Of a stretch of 52,200 nucleotides of DNA, positions 14,710 through 25,162 are shown piece by piece. Position 1 is the first letter of the stretch; each line of letters starts with the position of its first letter. The stretch comes from JBDKLC01 sp040384865. GTDB taxonomy: Bacteria; Patescibacteriota; Minisyncoccia; Phycocordibacterales; CAIZLB01. Under the pieces are notes generated by a model. That model was given only the letters and a program-made list of their open reading frames with translations, did not search any database and had not been told where the DNA came from. The translations under genes were made by a program, and so were the position numbers. The DNA is taken from NCBI GenBank assembly GCA_040384865.1, contig JAZKIM010000001.1:1-52200 (forward strand), read 5' to 3'.

Positions 14710-17700
14710 CTATATAGTCGAGCCAGTGTCAGCTGGTGGATTTGATGGTGTACTATCGGCGATTGGGGCAGATACCTGCTCTGGAGCTGGTTCCAATGTC
14801 TCTGCAGGCTCCGGCACAGGAGCGGACTCAGCAGAAGGAGTCTCTGGAGTATTATCTTCTTCGCTAATAACGTCCGTTTCAACAGGGATATCTTCTGTTG
14901 GAGTTGAACTTGCTACAAGAGAAGTATCACTGTTATCAATTACCAACTGATCACCTCCCCCTGTAGTTGTATCCGTCGATGAAGAACTTGGGGCTGAAGA
15001 TGTTATGCCACAAGCGCCAGAAACATTTACCATTGTTCCATTCACCACCTGTATACAATATGGTGCCCCTGTTGCCTGATCATAAATAGTGATACCTGCG
15101 GGTTTTTCAGATGAACCAATAGTAAACCTTTCAACAACAATAGTCTTTACATAAGCAATTCCATCTTCGATCTTAGAAAATACAGATGCCAATTCTTTAA
15201 TAGCATTGATAGCGGCAGCCAGAATAGGCCTTTCCTGAAGAGAAAGATATCCTTGGCTATTTGGAAGTACCGCTTCAGGAATTGCTAATTGAACATTTTG
15301 TGCAGAGAAACCGCTGTAAAGATTCGATGTATCATAACCTGTTTCTGTTTTCCAATGATACGATATTGGATTTATTTTTTTAATATCTTCCAATCCTCGA
15401 GTGAAGTCACCTTCTATGTCCTTCAATCTTTCATCCGATGCGGTAGTTAAATTACCAACAGCATCAGATGTAACGGCACCTGCCCCTCCGAGACCACTAA
15501 ACTGAACTGTCCCTGTCGTTGTAAGCTGCGCGCCAGGAGTAGTGGTACCAATACCAACACGCCCTGCGGCGGTTATTGTAAAGAGTCTTGAATTTGTGGA
15601 TGAAGCCACGGTAAAGAGATCAGTGCTTGATCCCGTTGTTCCTGTGATAGCAAGCTTCGCTACTGGAGTTGTGGTGCCGATGCCAATATCGCCTGTGCTC
15701 TTAATAGACATTACATACCCAGAACCGAAGGTGTCGTTATTTACATTAAACTCGATTCCTTTTGTGCTACCTGCTTGCACGACAGTATTTCCTCTACCAG
15801 AGTCGTGGCCAAAAAATCCACGTGGTGAACCAGAAACTGAGTTGTATGCAAAGCCTAGGTAGGTTGAGGTATTCGTATTATCCCCAAATCGTGCGGCCTC
15901 TCCAGTGCCCCACACATTGAGTTTTGTGGCTGGAGTAGTGGTACCGATTGCAACATTTCCTGCGTTTGTCACAACCATATTTTCTGTGACTGAATCTGAT
16001 CCGTAAAAAACCATATTACCACTACTATTTAAACCAAGGTATCGAGTAGTAGCTGTATTGTTATCAAAACGGATGAATGTTCGAGTATTAGTACTTCTAA
16101 GTTGCAAAGGAGCAGAAGCGGTTGTTGCAAGCGTAAGCAAGAAACCAGGGGTGGTGGTACCGATACCTACATTTCCTGCGCTTGTTACTGTCAACAGCCT
16201 TGCTTCTGTTGAAGATGCAATAGCAAAGATATCACCCGTTCCTGCTATACCAGTGACAGCGAGCCTTGCGGATGGGGTGGTGGTACCAATACCGAAATTA
16301 CCAGTTGGACCGACGACACTCAACGCAACATCGCTCGAATTTCTCCACTCCTGAAGATTACCACTTTGAGTACCTGAATTTGCTCTTACATAGAAAGTAT
16401 TTGCATCATCTCTAAAGACAATACCTAAATTTGCAAGGCTATAAGCCTGGTAACGATATTCAACATTTCCGGTAGAACCGCTATGAAAAAAGCCACTACC
16501 ATCATTATTGGGGTTTGTAAATCCGAAATAGTCTTCCGTAGCGTTGGAGCCGACACTCCATGCAGTTGAACCACTCACAGAGTCAAAGGTTGTTATATAT
16601 CTCCTATTAGTCGAGGGCTTCGGCACTCCTAATCCATTACCATCAAATCGAAACGCCTCCACACCAGCGTATGAGTAGGCAACTGAGTTTGCCTGCCCTG
16701 TAATCCCATAGAAACCACTCGATGTTTCTCCTCCGAATGTTATAGATGGCAATGTTGATGTACCCTTTGGGACTGAAAATTGACCTGATCCAAGCGTAAG
16801 CAGTGAGCCCGGTGTTGAGGTTCCAATCCCAACATTCCCCGCCTGTGTCACATTAAAGAGAATAGCGTTAGTCGAGGAAGAAATGGTGAACGGGTTGACT
16901 CCTCCTTTTCCTTTTACAGAAAGCGTCGAAATAGGAGTTGATGACCCGATACCGACAAGGTCAGTCGATGTAGCGTTATAAATAAATCCATTTCCAAAAG
17001 TAAATGCTGAATTACCAGCACTTGAGAATGCTGTACCATTTTGGTAGAGACTACCGGTAAAATTTATATTACCGGCAATAGTGAGATTGTGGGACGGGGT
17101 GGTGGTACCAATTCCGATATTGCCGTCTCCGGTGATCCGCATTCTTTCAGATCCTGTCAAAGTATTTCCGTTTGCTGCAGTGTAAAATCTCTGAGTCGTG
17201 ACAGTATTGTAAAGAGAACTTCCTCCTCCCCAAAAAAGAGTGTTATCTGAATTATCTGCTGCCGTATACGCCTGGAGCGTAACAACGCTTTCTTCCGAAT
17301 CATTGCCGTGCTGCAGGATGATTCCCTGTCGCCTATAGCCACCGGAAGCGGTATTCGAAAGCCTCAAAGTATCGTAATTCGCTCCTGGATTTGAGATCTC
17401 CAGAGGGGTTGTGGGGTTTGTAGTCCCGATACCCAATCTACCATTTGTGAGAGTAAAGGTATCTGTGTCTACTCCCAACTCTCGGGTGCCAAAAACCAAA
17501 GCAGCATTTGCTAAATAATCTGACCTCATGTAAGTCCCATAATCTGCGTTCCCATTATTGGAGCCGAAACGAAGGGATTTTCCTCCTTCTATAAACAAGT
17601 TAGTGTTTGTAGGAACTGTACCGGTACTCTCTCCGATCTGGAGCTTGGCTCCAGGAGCAGTTGTGCCAATCCCGACATTTCCTGCTTGGGTAATTTCTAA

Positions 17701-18928
17701 CATACTTACGTTCGTCGAAGAAGCGACGCGGAAAGGGTTGGTACCTCCCGCCCCTGTCACCTGAAAACGGGCAGCTGGCGTCGTCGTACCGATTCCGACA
17801 TTCCCCGTAGAGATGGTGGTACCCGTGCCGTCTATCGACGTGCCGAAGATTATGTTTCCTATGTTAAGTTGGTTAGAAGCTGTAGCAGACGGAGCATCTA
17901 CCCTGTCTCCGATGATAATATTACTCGAACCTGTAGTTATATTTGACCCGGACCCCCTACCGATAATTGTGTTATAAAATCCACTAGTAACAGCATTGCC
18001 CCCGCTGCTTCCGATAACCGTATTGTAACGAGCACCATTGGCATTTAATAAGCTGTTATAACCTATTACTGTGTTTTCCAACAAGTTTCCAGTTGCATTA
18101 AACATTGCGCTAGTACCAATGACAGTGTTTGCACCAAAACCACCAGTATTAAATAAAACGTTGTATCCTATCGCAACATTATCACCCGAGTCCGTATTGT
18201 AATACATTGCCGCCCTCCCAATCGCCGTATTACGAGTTCCCGTTGTATTTGAGTAAAGAGCACTACTACCCATTGCCATATTACTAGAACCGCTGGTGGT
18301 ATTAGCCAAAGCACTGTAACCAAAAGCGTTATTCTCACTTGCCGATGTCAGATACTGTAATGTTCCTGCTCCATATGAAGAGTTTAACGTGCCTGTAGTC
18401 GTAAAATTACCTGCGTTGGCCCCCATAAATAGATTACTGGTACCGTACGTATGCAGCAGCCGTGTGCCATTTTGAGTTATCTGCCCCGCTGCGGAAGTCG
18501 TAGTTGTACCAATATCGATATTACCATTCACAACCAATTTTGATCCGGGCGTCGTGGTGCCGAGGCCAAGATTACCAGCACTTGTCAATCTCATTCTTTC
18601 AGTAGGTAGCGTATCGGTTACTACATCTCTAAGACCCCACACAAAATCACCTTTTTCCTGTGACGCTAGAGTTGTTTCTTGAAAGCCGAAATACCCAGGT
18701 TGCTGAGTACCTCCCGCATATCCAAAGCCAATTAGGGCATATCCGTTCAATGATTCTTCGAGACCACCGATTTGTAAATAGTGGTTTGCACTAGAGATAG
18801 AAGTTGGTAGTGCTGACTTTCTAAAAGCTGCGACGCCATTAAAAGTTGCAGCACCTCCAAAAATAGATGCTCCAGTGATATTTGAAGTTCCAACAACAGT
18901 AAGAGCAGAGCCTGGAGTTGTTGTGCCG
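14710..18928 (-). CDS. Giant surface protein, C-terminal part: S74 chaperone (3' part of broken gene)
   Basis: About 1,400 codons reading up to the sequence next to the scaffold gap; the frame stays open through 18909 and joins the 5' part at a shared 21-bp repeat. Architecture: about 12 copies of a GIGTTTP-type element, each opening a 60-110-aa beta module; a run of YadA-head-like repeats (motifs such as NTAIG and NVAIGY, encoded at about 17,900-18,400); then a Peptidase_S74 intramolecular chaperone. In the latter, SDERLK has Ser codon 15436-15438 and Lys codon 15421-15423 in the spacing of the endosialidase autocleavage Ser-Lys pair, 242 residues from the end. A tail rich in Ser, Thr, Pro and Glu follows. 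It is probably a trimeric fibre or adhesin exported by SecA. Similar proteins recur in Parcubacteria; ligand unknown. Confidence 0.85.
18908..18928 (-). repeat. 21-bp direct repeat flanking the gap, copy B
   Basis: Identical to 19070-19090, same orientation and same codon phase; it encodes the GTTTPG element. One copy abuts the N-run and the other lies 131 bp before it, the pattern expected when an assembler breaks at a collapsed repeat. Confidence 0.9.
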
Positions 18929-18960
18929 TGGAACCAACTAGTAAAGTCAAAAGTAAGACA

Positions 18961-18988
18961 GGATATAGGATGTAGGACTTAGGATGTA
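18961..18988. repeat. Degenerate heptad tandem repeat
   Basis: Four 7-bp units: GGATATA, GGATGTA, GGACTTA, GGATGTA. On the minus strand, read in the frame of an ATG at 19020-19022, it encodes HPKSYILYP within a hydrophobic signal-peptide-like N-terminus. It lies in the 131-bp stretch beside the gap that does not belong to the surface-protein frame. Confidence 0.7.
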
Positions 18989-19059
18989 GAGGGTGATGTG
19001 AATGTATTAATCTGAATTTCATATCAGCATCCCCGCTGTCCGGCAATAAATCATTGAAA

Positions 19060-19069
19060 NNNNNNNNNN
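19060..19069. other. Scaffold gap (10 N)
   Basis: Ten N characters inside the giant surface-protein gene. The round number is typical of a placeholder, so the real distance is unknown. Sequence on the left of the gap (18929-19059) does not continue the protein and may be a mis-joined contig end. Confidence 0.98.
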
Positions 19070-19090
19070 GAGCCTGGAGTTGTTGTGCCG
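19070..19090 (-). repeat. 21-bp direct repeat flanking the gap, copy A
   Basis: Identical to 18908-18928. Collapsing the two copies restores one continuous reading frame from 21600 to 14710. Confidence 0.9.
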
Positions 19091-21600
19091 ATTCCGACAT
19101 TGCCCGCAGCAGTCACACGCAATCTTTCTGCAACTGTTCCAGAATTTGCCGTCGATATATAGTAATCACCGCTATGTGTTCCCGCTCCGGTTGCAGTGGT
19201 AACAAATCCAGTCTGAGCGAATGTGCCGTAGGTTGTCCCGGTCGTGTAAGCAGAATAATTTTGAGATGAACCGACACCGACGCCGGTATTATTATTTGAA
19301 ACAGTAAGAGGAGCAGAGATTCCGGAACTGTAGTCGTTAACATGGAGATAAGTTAAAGGACTCGCGCTTCCGCCGATATTTATTCCCACCTGCCCTGTGG
19401 CGAGCACTCTCATCGCAGTTACGCTGTCAGTAGAATTATAGAAGCTAAAAGTCCCATCAGAAACAGATGAAAATTGCCAATCTTTTGCACCAACAAGTGA
19501 GACTGTGGCATTAGTCAAACCTCCGATCCTTAGAGATCGCACAGAACCTCCTAGAGAAGTCCCTGCGACTCCGATGCCGACATCGCCACCAATCACTTCA
19601 AACTTTCCTACGGGAGACGTCGTACCAATCCCGACATTTCCACTGGAAGTCACTGTAAAGAGTCTGGAGTTCGTCGAAGAAGAGATCGCAAAGATGTCTG
19701 CTGTTCCTGCCGTTCCATACACATCGAGTTTGGTTCCAGGAGTCGTCGTTCCGATTCCAAATCTATCATTTACTTCGTCATACACGACCGTCCCATTGTT
19801 TCCAAAAAATATACTGCCCTTTGTTGCGTTCGACGTAGAACGGAGAATGAGATCGTCACCCGAAGCTGTACCCCCCATGATCGACTGTCCTCCACTTCTT
19901 CCTGCAAGAAGAAGGTACTGCGCATGGTCGTCATCTGAAAGGCCCGCCATCGAACCATGATCGGGTGTTTCCCACACTCCATCTCCACGCCAAAATGTGA
20001 GAGGTGTTGCATTGCTAGCAGCATTAAAATGGGTTAAATCTATATTGCCTATCACTTCAGTACCGAGATCAACAAGTGAAGACGACAAGATACCATCGAT
20101 ATCAGAATGAACAACACCTACTAAGCCAAGAGTTGAGATACGCACACCTCCGACCACATGCAGACTCTCTGATGGAGTATCAGTACCAATTCCAACATTA
20201 CCGGTGCTGTAATAAATATCAGAGCTAGAAGCGGTCCACTGTGAAGAAGTGATACCGAGAGATGAAGTGGACACTGCTCCGGTGAGGCCCCCGATCGAAA
20301 GGACGCCGGTGTTTGAAAGAGAGTTTCCTGTCCACAACAGACCGGTACCTGCGCTGATACGATTGCTTGGAGTGGTATAGAAGTCATTCCATGAGGTAGT
20401 TGAAGCGATGAGAGGAATGTTGTATCCGGAAGTCAGGGAGAAGATTCCGGTTGATGTTGCAAAATCAAGCCCTGTAGCGGTCAATGAAAGTGCATTCCTT
20501 GCTCTTGCATCTGAGAAATAAAGATTACTAAGACCTTCAGAAAGCTGATCTGTGTTGGTCGCAGCTGAAGCAAGAGATTGCCAGACTGGAGTAGTAGAAG
20601 TTCCCTGTGAGACAAGAACCTGTCCTGATGATCCATAAAGTCCATCGAAGGAAAGAGTGCCTGCAACCTCAAGGTCGGTAGTTGTAGCGTTTACTCCTGT
20701 AATAGTACCGCCAGTAATTGATATAGCAGACTGGTCGACCGAAGGGATCGAGTTTGTAATAACATTTGTGATATTCGTATTATTCGATGTGATAAGACGA
20801 CTGATGGAATCGGCAATACTATCTGTCTGCTGCGCAACATATGTATTGTTGATTACCGTCTGAGGGCGACCTTCCAAAGCATCGATACGCGAAGTGAGTG
20901 CTGAAATTGTGCGGAGGATGAGAGACGTATTCGTACCAGCAACGACAACCCTCTCAACAACAGGCTGGTTATTTACCACCTTTGTAGACGTTGCTACCGA
21001 AGACTTAGGGGCAGATGGAACTACTACTTGATCATATGACTGAGAATCAGAGTTAGAACTTGAAGATGGAAAAAATGAAGAAAAGAAAGATACTGTTGTA
21101 TCTACAAGATTCCCAAAAAAGTTCTGAAAAGTATTAGTCGTGCTGACAGCTGCCTGATTAGCAGTTGTTGATGCACGATCAGTCAGAGACATACCTACGT
21201 TCTGCACTGAGCCAATGGCATGATCTATTTTTGATGCAACAAAATTTGTGGAATTCACAGCACCTTCTTTGATCCGACGTAAAGGTATAGAAGCAGTGAT
21301 GATAGATTGCTTTTGAAAATTATTTAACGGGATAACAATATCCCGTGAAAAATCATCAGCGATACCAGCAAAGACCTTACCTGTCTGTGCAGCAGGCTGG
21401 ATAACCATTTCTTTGATCTGCAAAAGATAAGGCAAAAGCGATGGAAGCTTAGGAACCTCCGGAACATGCGGAAAAACAATGTTTGAAAAGAAGTTACTTT
21501 TTGGTGTTATCTCCTCAGCACGAGCGATAGAAAAAGGGCAGAATGTGAAAAGCGCACCTAAAAAAAGAACTACGATCGAAGCCGGAAACTGCTTTTTCAT
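19070..21600 (-). CDS. Giant surface protein, N-terminal part (5' part of broken gene)
   Basis: The first ~843 codons of the S74 surface protein, ending at the N-run. The ATG at 21600 gives a good signal peptide (basic start, hydrophobic core, ending SIARA|EE). The frame is open to 21690, but that would overlap gatB. After the signal come an amphipathic region with several helices, a Ser-rich linker, a coiled-coil-like stretch (ISALTSRIDALEGR), then phage-tail-like modules (YFSDARARNAL, LSDDDHAQYLLLAGR) and four GIGT(T)TP elements, the last broken by the gap. With the 3' part it makes a protein of about 2,240 aa if the flanking 21-bp repeat is counted once. The true length is unknown because the gap may hide further repeats. 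Confidence 0.83.
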
Positions 21601-21652
21601 TTGTACCCCTAATTGTACCACTCGACCCTTTGAAAAGCGCTTATTTTTAGGC

Positions 21653-23137
21653 CTACTTATCCACAGCCTCAATAAGTATTTCGCGGGCAACAGCAGGGTT
21701 CACCGATCCTTTTGACTGCTTCATAATCTGACCAATGAAAAACTGTAATGCAGCCTGTTTCCCTGCCTTATAATCAGCCAGAACACTTGGATGTGCTGCG
21801 ACAATATCTTCAATCATCTTTTTAAGTGCTTCTGGATCGTTTTTTTGTATCATGCCGTGAATTTCGGCTATTACTTTTGGAGATTTACTTGATTCCTTGC
21901 CCTCCCATATCATCGAAAGAATGTCTTTTGCAGATCTTGATGAAAGCTCATTCGCAAAAATCATTAAAATAAGCTCGACAAAATGTTCTGGGGAAATTCT
22001 CACCTTCCACTCCCCTGTTTTTTTCATCAGGCCTGCAATGTCAGAAGTAATGTAATTAATGGCTAATTTATAAACTGCAGGATCAGAAATTTTTGAAACA
22101 ACACTCTCAAAAAACATTCGAAGGGTATCATCTTGCACGAACATTTCAGCGTCTTCATCTTTCATGCCATAGTCTTTTATATATCGTGCGCGCTTTTCCC
22201 ACGGAAGCTCTGGAAGGGCTGCCTTAATCACGTCCGCCGCAAATTCAGGAATCTCTGAGACAAACAACTTTGGCAAATCAGGGTCAGGGAAATACCGATA
22301 ATCATGCGAGTCTTCCTTTGCCCGCTGCGAGAATGTTTTTCCCGTTGATTCGTCAAATCCGCGGGTTTCTTGCACCACTTTTCCACCCCGTTCAATAAGA
22401 TCGATGTGTCGCTGTACCTCATAATCTATAGCTCTTTCGACAGATTTAAACGAGTTAAGGTTTTTTACTTCTACTCTCGTACCAAACTTTTTTGGATCGC
22501 CAGAGGTATCTTCCGTTACAGAAATATTCGCTTCAACACGCATCTCTCCCTTCTCCATATTTGCATCGCCAGCACCAAGATATCGCAAAAGTAATTGTAA
22601 CTCGCGTGCAAAATTTCCGGCAGTTTTTGCGTCATGAATAACCGGTTCCGTTACAAGCTCCATAAGCGGTAAACTTGAGCGATTAAAATCAACGAGGGAA
22701 AAATCTCCCTGATCGTGGACTGAACTCGCTGTATCTTCTTCAAGATGGATTCGTGTAAGATCAACACCAGCGATCGAACCACCGCGCACAAGAGGATGTG
22801 CATACTGACTGATCTGATATCCCTTCGGAATATCTGGATAGAAATAATTCTTTCTATCCCATTCGGTAAAATCGGCAATATTACCACCAACAGCATTTCC
22901 AATGCGAATGACCTGTCGAACCGCCTCTTTATTTATTGTCGGAAGGGTTCCAGGATGACCCATACAAATTGGGCAAACGTTGTGGTTAGGCCGTATTTCA
23001 TCTGGGTCATTCTTGCACGAGCAAAACATCTTCGAATGAGTTTTGAGCTCAGCATGAATTTCAAGACCAACGACTGTGGTGTATTTCTTTTCAGCCGTTC
23101 CTGCCGCAGTTACAGGATTTGTTGAGAGGTCTGACAT
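21653..23137 (-). CDS. gatB: Asp/Glu-tRNA amidotransferase subunit B
   Basis: A 494-aa GatB, the kinase/transamidase subunit of GatCAB, which converts Glu-tRNA(Gln) and Asp-tRNA(Asn) to the amidated forms. VGLEIHAEL near 24-32 is the N-terminal signature. Two cysteine pairs (FCSCKND and CPICMGHPG) fit the zinc site, and RSSLPLMELVTEP and TRVEVKNLNS are typical. The C-terminal 150 residues are the helical plus YqeY-like tail domain that holds the tRNA. gatA and gatC are not in the window. Confidence 0.97.
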   Translation of the reverse strand: MSDLSTNPVTAAGTAEKKYTTVVGLEIHAELKTHSKMFCSCKNDPDEIRPNHNVCPICMGHPGTLPTINKEAVRQVIRIGNAVGGNIADFTEWDRKNYFYPDIPKGYQISQYAHPLVRGGSIAGVDLTRIHLEEDTASSVHDQGDFSLVDFNRSSLPLMELVTEPVIHDAKTAGNFARELQLLLRYLGAGDANMEKGEMRVEANISVTEDTSGDPKKFGTRVEVKNLNSFKSVERAIDYEVQRHIDLIERGGKVVQETRGFDESTGKTFSQRAKEDSHDYRYFPDPDLPKLFVSEIPEFAADVIKAALPELPWEKRARYIKDYGMKDEDAEMFVQDDTLRMFFESVVSKISDPAVYKLAINYITSDIAGLMKKTGEWKVRISPEHFVELILMIFANELSSRSAKDILSMIWEGKESSKSPKVIAEIHGMIQKNDPEALKKMIEDIVAAHPSVLADYKAGKQAALQFFIGQIMKQSKGSVNPAVAREILIEAVDK

Positions 23138-23146
23138 AACGGAACT

Positions 23147-23152
23147 ATCCTA
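23147..23152 (-). promoter_or_regulatory. -10 element, near-leaderless start of gatB
   Basis: TAGGAT preceded by TGT (extended -10), 9 nt before the ATG at 23137. Confidence 0.42.
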
Positions 23153-23163
23153 ACACAATTAGG

Positions 23164-24156
23164 CTACTTGAGCATCTTCACTAATTCATCTGATAGCTGC
23201 TTAATAGCATCCGCATCGTAAATTGAAATAACGAACATCTTCTTTCCTTCCCAAGCTGAAACTTTCTTTGCAATCCTCTCACCTTCTCCCGGCGGATATA
23301 TATCGCTTTTAGTAACAATAATTATTTCCTCTTTCTGTGAAAGTTCCGGATCAAATTCATTCAATTCATTTCGTACAGTAGTATATATTTTCCAAAGACC
23401 AAGAGCGGGGTCTTCGGAACTTTGGGCGTTCTCAAGGGAAACACAGTGCAACAAAATCTTTGTACGACGAATATGTCTCAAGAACTTATGACCCAGACCC
23501 TTTCCTTCTGACGCACCCTCGATTAATCCTGGGATGTCGGCGAGTACGTGGCCGTAAAGATCACCGAGATTTGGTTCGAGCGTTGTAAATTCATACGCAC
23601 CCACCTTTACAGATGCCCGCGTTAGTGTATTGAGAAGTGAAGACTTGCCCGCATTTGGCAAGCCGATGAGTCCTGCACTTGCGATTATTTCTACCTCAAT
23701 ATCGAAATCTGCTTCTTCGCCATCCTTTCCAGGGGTCCATTCTTTTGGCTGCTGATTAGTGGATCCCTTGAAATGTTCGTTACCGAGACCGCCATGACCG
23801 CCTTTCAAAAGTAAAAGTTCCTGCCCTTCTTCATCAAGGCGAAAGACATCACCTGTTTGCTTGTTAGTTAAAATACTTCCAATTGGCAATTCAATGAAAA
23901 GATCTTCGCCATTTTTACCATGCATGTTTCGATTCTCTCCGTCAGCTCCGTTCTCAGCAATGAACTCAATCTTGTGGCGATATTTAGCTAGTAACCATGA
24001 ATCACGCACCGCTTTAGCGTAAATGTTACCTCCCCGACCGCCGTTTCCACCAGCAGGACCGCCATATTCTTTGTATTTTTCATGTAGCCAACGAACAACG
24101 CCGTTGCCGCCCCGGCCTGCTTTCATGTGTAAACTGAGTTCGTCTATGAATGCCAT
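23164..24156 (-). CDS. obg: Obg GTPase
   Basis: A 330-aa Obg/CgtA GTPase involved in large ribosomal subunit maturation and stress control. The glycine-rich Obg fold fills about 1-158 (GRGGNG, GGPAGGNGGRGG, LKGGHGGLGN). The G domain follows with G1 GLPNAGKSS, the switch TTLEPN, G3 DIPGLIEGA and a G4 reading TKSD in place of NKxD. The variable C-terminal OCT domain is absent, as in many short Obg proteins. The ATG at 24156 is chosen over an upstream in-frame codon at 24177 because it gives the standard AFIDE start and lies 9 nt after an extended -10. Confidence 0.96.
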   Translation of the reverse strand: MAFIDELSLHMKAGRGGNGVVRWLHEKYKEYGGPAGGNGGRGGNIYAKAVRDSWLLAKYRHKIEFIAENGADGENRNMHGKNGEDLFIELPIGSILTNKQTGDVFRLDEEGQELLLLKGGHGGLGNEHFKGSTNQQPKEWTPGKDGEEADFDIEVEIIASAGLIGLPNAGKSSLLNTLTRASVKVGAYEFTTLEPNLGDLYGHVLADIPGLIEGASEGKGLGHKFLRHIRRTKILLHCVSLENAQSSEDPALGLWKIYTTVRNELNEFDPELSQKEEIIIVTKSDIYPPGEGERIAKKVSAWEGKKMFVISIYDADAIKQLSDELVKMLK

Positions 24157-24165
24157 AATGACCCT

Positions 24166-24171
24166 ACCATA
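24166..24171 (-). promoter_or_regulatory. -10 element, near-leaderless start of obg
   Basis: TATGGT preceded by TGC (extended -10), 9 nt before the ATG at 24156. Confidence 0.42.
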
Positions 24172-24217
24172 GCACAAGATTTAAGCATTACCGAATTTGT
24201 ATTGAAGAAAAACTAAA

Positions 24218-25147
24218 TTATATACTATATTCAAGCGCCTTTTTCACTAATGCCAGTATGCCTTCTTTTGATTTTGCCACTACAAGGAAACGTGCATTGT
24301 GACAAAAATAAGCATCCGTTACACCCGTGATTTTAGCAAGCTCTTCACCTCCCTTACCCGCCCACTCTTTTGGAAAATACATACGAGCTTCAAAGAAGTC
24401 ATTGCGATCTGTTTTCTTAATTGTTTTTGCAGCCCAGTTACCTTTCGTTCTTAAATCTCTGTAAACAGTAACCAATGGCTCTGGAAATTCAGAAAAATCG
24501 AAGCCTATATACGAGTCCATGATTACAATTCTCTTATCTGTTGTCTTTTCAATCAGCTTCTTTGCCTTCTTTCTCATCGTCTCTTTATATGAACCGCGAG
24601 CAATCATGCTCAAGATAATATCCTGAACAAGAGGTAATAGTTTCTTAAACGGAGCATCGAACACCGAAAGTTTTCCATTCTTTTCAAACTCATCTTTCGC
24701 CTGATTTGATTTCATGTACGCATAATCCTGAATGACAAACGGCCCGACTGATTCAAATTTCGGAGTGTATAGCTCCACCCCGTTATCTCCAGCATCAATC
24801 GGCTGCACTAGTTTTCTATCAACGTAATCAGCCACTTCTTGCGAACCAGCAATTTTTTTCCCAAACTTTTTCCAGACTAATCCAAATGCGGCATACGGAA
24901 TTCCATTTTCACGAACACCCGCACCACCTTCTTGATGGTGATCAAAGCGATTTTTTGCAGGATCGTAAACACGCCCTATATCATAAACAAAATCAGCATT
25001 CTTCCATGTTTTTTCATCGAATGTCTGAGAGCGGACCAATTTAACAACTTCTTTTGGTGCTATCTTCTTTAACAGCAACATAAGAGCGGCGGTCGCGAAC
25101 AAATCATCACTATGAAAATTGGCGCCGTGGGTTACAATCGTTTTCAT
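24218..25147 (-). CDS. MYG1-family (DHH-like) protein
   Basis: A 309-aa protein of the MYG1/UPF0160 family, which is related to DHH phosphoesterases; eukaryotic MYG1 is described as a 3'-5' RNA exonuclease. Seen here: THGANFHSDDLFATAAL near 6-22, DIGRVYDP near 56-63 and RFDHHQ near 67-72, the metal-binding residues of the family, plus AYFCHNARFLVVAKS near the end. The bacterial substrate is not known to me. It lies 15 nt downstream of the AI-2E-family gene on the same strand. Confidence 0.85.
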   Translation of the reverse strand: MKTIVTHGANFHSDDLFATAALMLLLKKIAPKEVVKLVRSQTFDEKTWKNADFVYDIGRVYDPAKNRFDHHQEGGAGVRENGIPYAAFGLVWKKFGKKIAGSQEVADYVDRKLVQPIDAGDNGVELYTPKFESVGPFVIQDYAYMKSNQAKDEFEKNGKLSVFDAPFKKLLPLVQDIILSMIARGSYKETMRKKAKKLIEKTTDKRIVIMDSYIGFDFSEFPEPLVTVYRDLRTKGNWAAKTIKKTDRNDFFEARMYFPKEWAGKGGEELAKITGVTDAYFCHNARFLVVAKSKEGILALVKKALEYSI

Positions 25148-25162
25148 TTCAGTATATCTGGT

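Noticed and set aside
18747..19100. A separate 117-aa ORF spanning the gap
   Set aside because: It runs through the N characters and is a frame-shifted reading of the surface-protein repeats, as shown by its Leu/Gln-rich composition.
14710..21600. Dense short repeats that could suggest a CRISPR array or tandem mobile repeats
   Set aside because: The repeats are the GIGTTTP-encoding modules of one long reading frame, with variable spacing and protein-level, not DNA-level, conservation.
14710..21600. Prophage tail-fibre gene
   Set aside because: Despite phage-like modules, there is no capsid, terminase, integrase or lysis gene nearby; gatB and gap flank it directly, and it has a signal peptide.
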